Assembly (NCBI GenBank): GCA_014859075.1
Contig: JACUUW010000106.1
Span: 1-6,642, forward strand
Origin: Desulforudis sp.
GTDB lineage: Bacteria; Bacillota; Desulfotomaculia; Desulfotomaculales; Desulforudaceae
Direction of reading: 5' to 3'
DNA length: 6,642 nt
Under the pieces are notes generated by a model that saw only the letters and a list, made by a program, of their open reading frames with translations, searched no databases and was not told the DNA's origin. Every line of letters starts with the position of its first letter. The stretch's first letter is position 1. Position numbers and translations under genes: made by a program. Positions 5,967 to 6,642 of this stretch are shown in pieces.

Positions 5967-5968
5967 TT

Positions 5969-6642
5969 TTAGCCTATTCCATAAATCCCCGCCAGGCCGA
6001 GGAGCGCGAACACCAACCCCACCGCCCAGAACACATTCACCACCCGGGTTTCAGACCAGCCGCCCAGTTCGAAGTGATGGTGCAGCGGAGCCATCCGAAA
6101 AACCCGCCGGCGGGTAAGTTGATAGGAAATCACCTGGATGATCACCGACAGCGTCTCGACCACGAATACGCCGCCGATGATTACGAGAAACAGCTCGCTC
6201 CTCGTCACCACGGCGGCGGCGCCCAGGCCGCCGCCTAAAGCCAGGGATCCCGTGTCTCCCATGAATACACGCGCCGGATAATAGTTGAAGCACAGGAAAC
6301 CGATGCAGCCGCCGACCAGCGCACCCAGTACGACAGCGACCCAGGCTTTGTCCATAACCAGGGCGATCACACCCAAGGCGACCGCGGCGACCACGAAAAC
6401 ACCCGCCGCCAGGCCGTCCAACCCGTCGGTGAGATTGACGGCGTTGGCCGTGCCCAGGAGTACAAACAGGGTAAAACCAAGAAACAGCCACCACCCCAAC
6501 TCCAGGATGTAGCCGCCGGGTACGAACAGCCCGGAAAAGGGTACGGGCAGATCGGTGCCGCGGTCAAACACAATAACGGCCGCCAGCGCCAAGGCGACGG
6601 CGATCAGTGCCTGGACCACCAGCTTCTCCCTGGCCCGGAGAC
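5969..6642 (-). CDS. mraY: Phospho-N-acetylmuramoyl-pentapeptide transferase MraY (3' part only)
   Basis: MraY is a polytopic membrane enzyme that transfers phospho-MurNAc-pentapeptide from its UDP precursor to undecaprenyl phosphate, giving lipid I. It is the first membrane step of peptidoglycan synthesis. The last 223 residues are visible; the N-terminal third, with the DD motif, lies beyond the high-coordinate edge. The frame is open to the edge and begins LRAREKLVVQALIAV, a family-like stretch, so the GTG at 6617-6619 is internal and not a start. Motifs, in fragment numbering, are NAVNLTDGLDGLAAG (about 66-80), FNYYPARVFMGDTGSLALGG (118-137), containing the catalytic Asp of FMGDTG, and MAPLHHHFE (183-191), the triple-His loop. 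Several hydrophobic segments lie between these motifs. The TAA stop at 5969-5971 is followed by a long hairpin and a 545-nt gap before murD. Confidence 0.97.
   Translation of the reverse strand, partial: LRAREKLVVQALIAVALALAAVIVFDRGTDLPVPFSGLFVPGGYILELGWWLFLGFTLFVLLGTANAVNLTDGLDGLAAGVFVVAAVALGVIALVMDKAWVAVVLGALVGGCIGFLCFNYYPARVFMGDTGSLALGGGLGAAAVVTRSELFLVIIGGVFVVETLSVIIQVISYQLTRRRVFRMAPLHHHFELGGWSETRVVNVFWAVGLVFALLGLAGIYGIG

Larger units (their letters stand above)
5424..5968 (-). other. 545-nt gap between mraY and murD, no convincing gene, many inverted repeats
   Basis: No open frame here has both a plausible start with a ribosome binding site and protein-like composition. The best minus-strand frames are 41 codons (5706-5831) and 34 codons (5429-5533); both are arginine-rich and lack a Shine-Dalgarno. 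I see no tRNA, T-box or known riboswitch core and no convincing promoter. What it does hold is a high density of inverted repeats: a 62-nt hairpin beginning 3 nt after the mraY stop, a perfect 14-bp inverted repeat spanning 184 nt, an 8-bp pair overlapping one arm of that repeat, a small hairpin at 5656-5679, and overlapping pairs at 5529-5613. Each is listed separately. It could be a structured RNA within the operon transcript, a decayed repeat or mobile element, or neutral spacer. Confidence 0.6.

Noticed and set aside
5424..5968. CRISPR array or T-box leader in the gap
   Set aside because: The repeats are inverted or 7-nt units, not 25-40-nt direct repeats with spacers, and the T-box core sequence is absent.

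Overview
The window holds six genes of the dcw (division and cell wall) cluster, all on the minus strand. In transcription order they are mraY (only its 3' part is inside the window), murD, ftsW/spoVE, murG, murC and murB (only its 5' part is inside). The window is GC-rich, Shine-Dalgarno sequences are strong, and murC and murB follow murG. This fits a moderately high-GC Firmicute of the Desulfotomaculum/Pelotomaculum/Moorella kind. That placement is inferred from gene order and family resemblance only; some Proteobacteria share the order.

Layout from high to low coordinates: mraY (5969-6642, cut by the window edge); a 545-nt stretch with no convincing gene but many inverted repeats (5424-5968); murD (4068-5423); ftsW/spoVE (2964-4067), whose start directly abuts the murD stop; a 135-nt spacer; murG (1707-2828); a 118-nt spacer with a good sigma-A-type promoter candidate; murC (221-1588); and, after a 2-nt gap, murB (1-218, cut by the window edge).

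The genes form one pathway. MurB and MurC act early on the UDP-MurNAc precursor, and MurD adds D-Glu. MraY then loads the finished UDP-MurNAc-pentapeptide onto undecaprenyl phosphate to give lipid I. MurG adds GlcNAc to give lipid II, and the SEDS protein FtsW/SpoVE polymerises lipid II outside the membrane. Every catalytic motif that should fall inside the window is intact.

The coding content is conventional. The part worth attention is the mraY-murD gap. It holds a 62-nt hairpin whose arms are built from diverged heptamers around AGTCGTC, a perfect 14-bp inverted repeat spanning 184 nt, and several overlapping smaller inverted repeats. It may be a structured RNA, a degenerate repeat or mobile element, or plain intergenic sequence; the sequence alone cannot decide. 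I see no clear evidence of a wholly new protein system.
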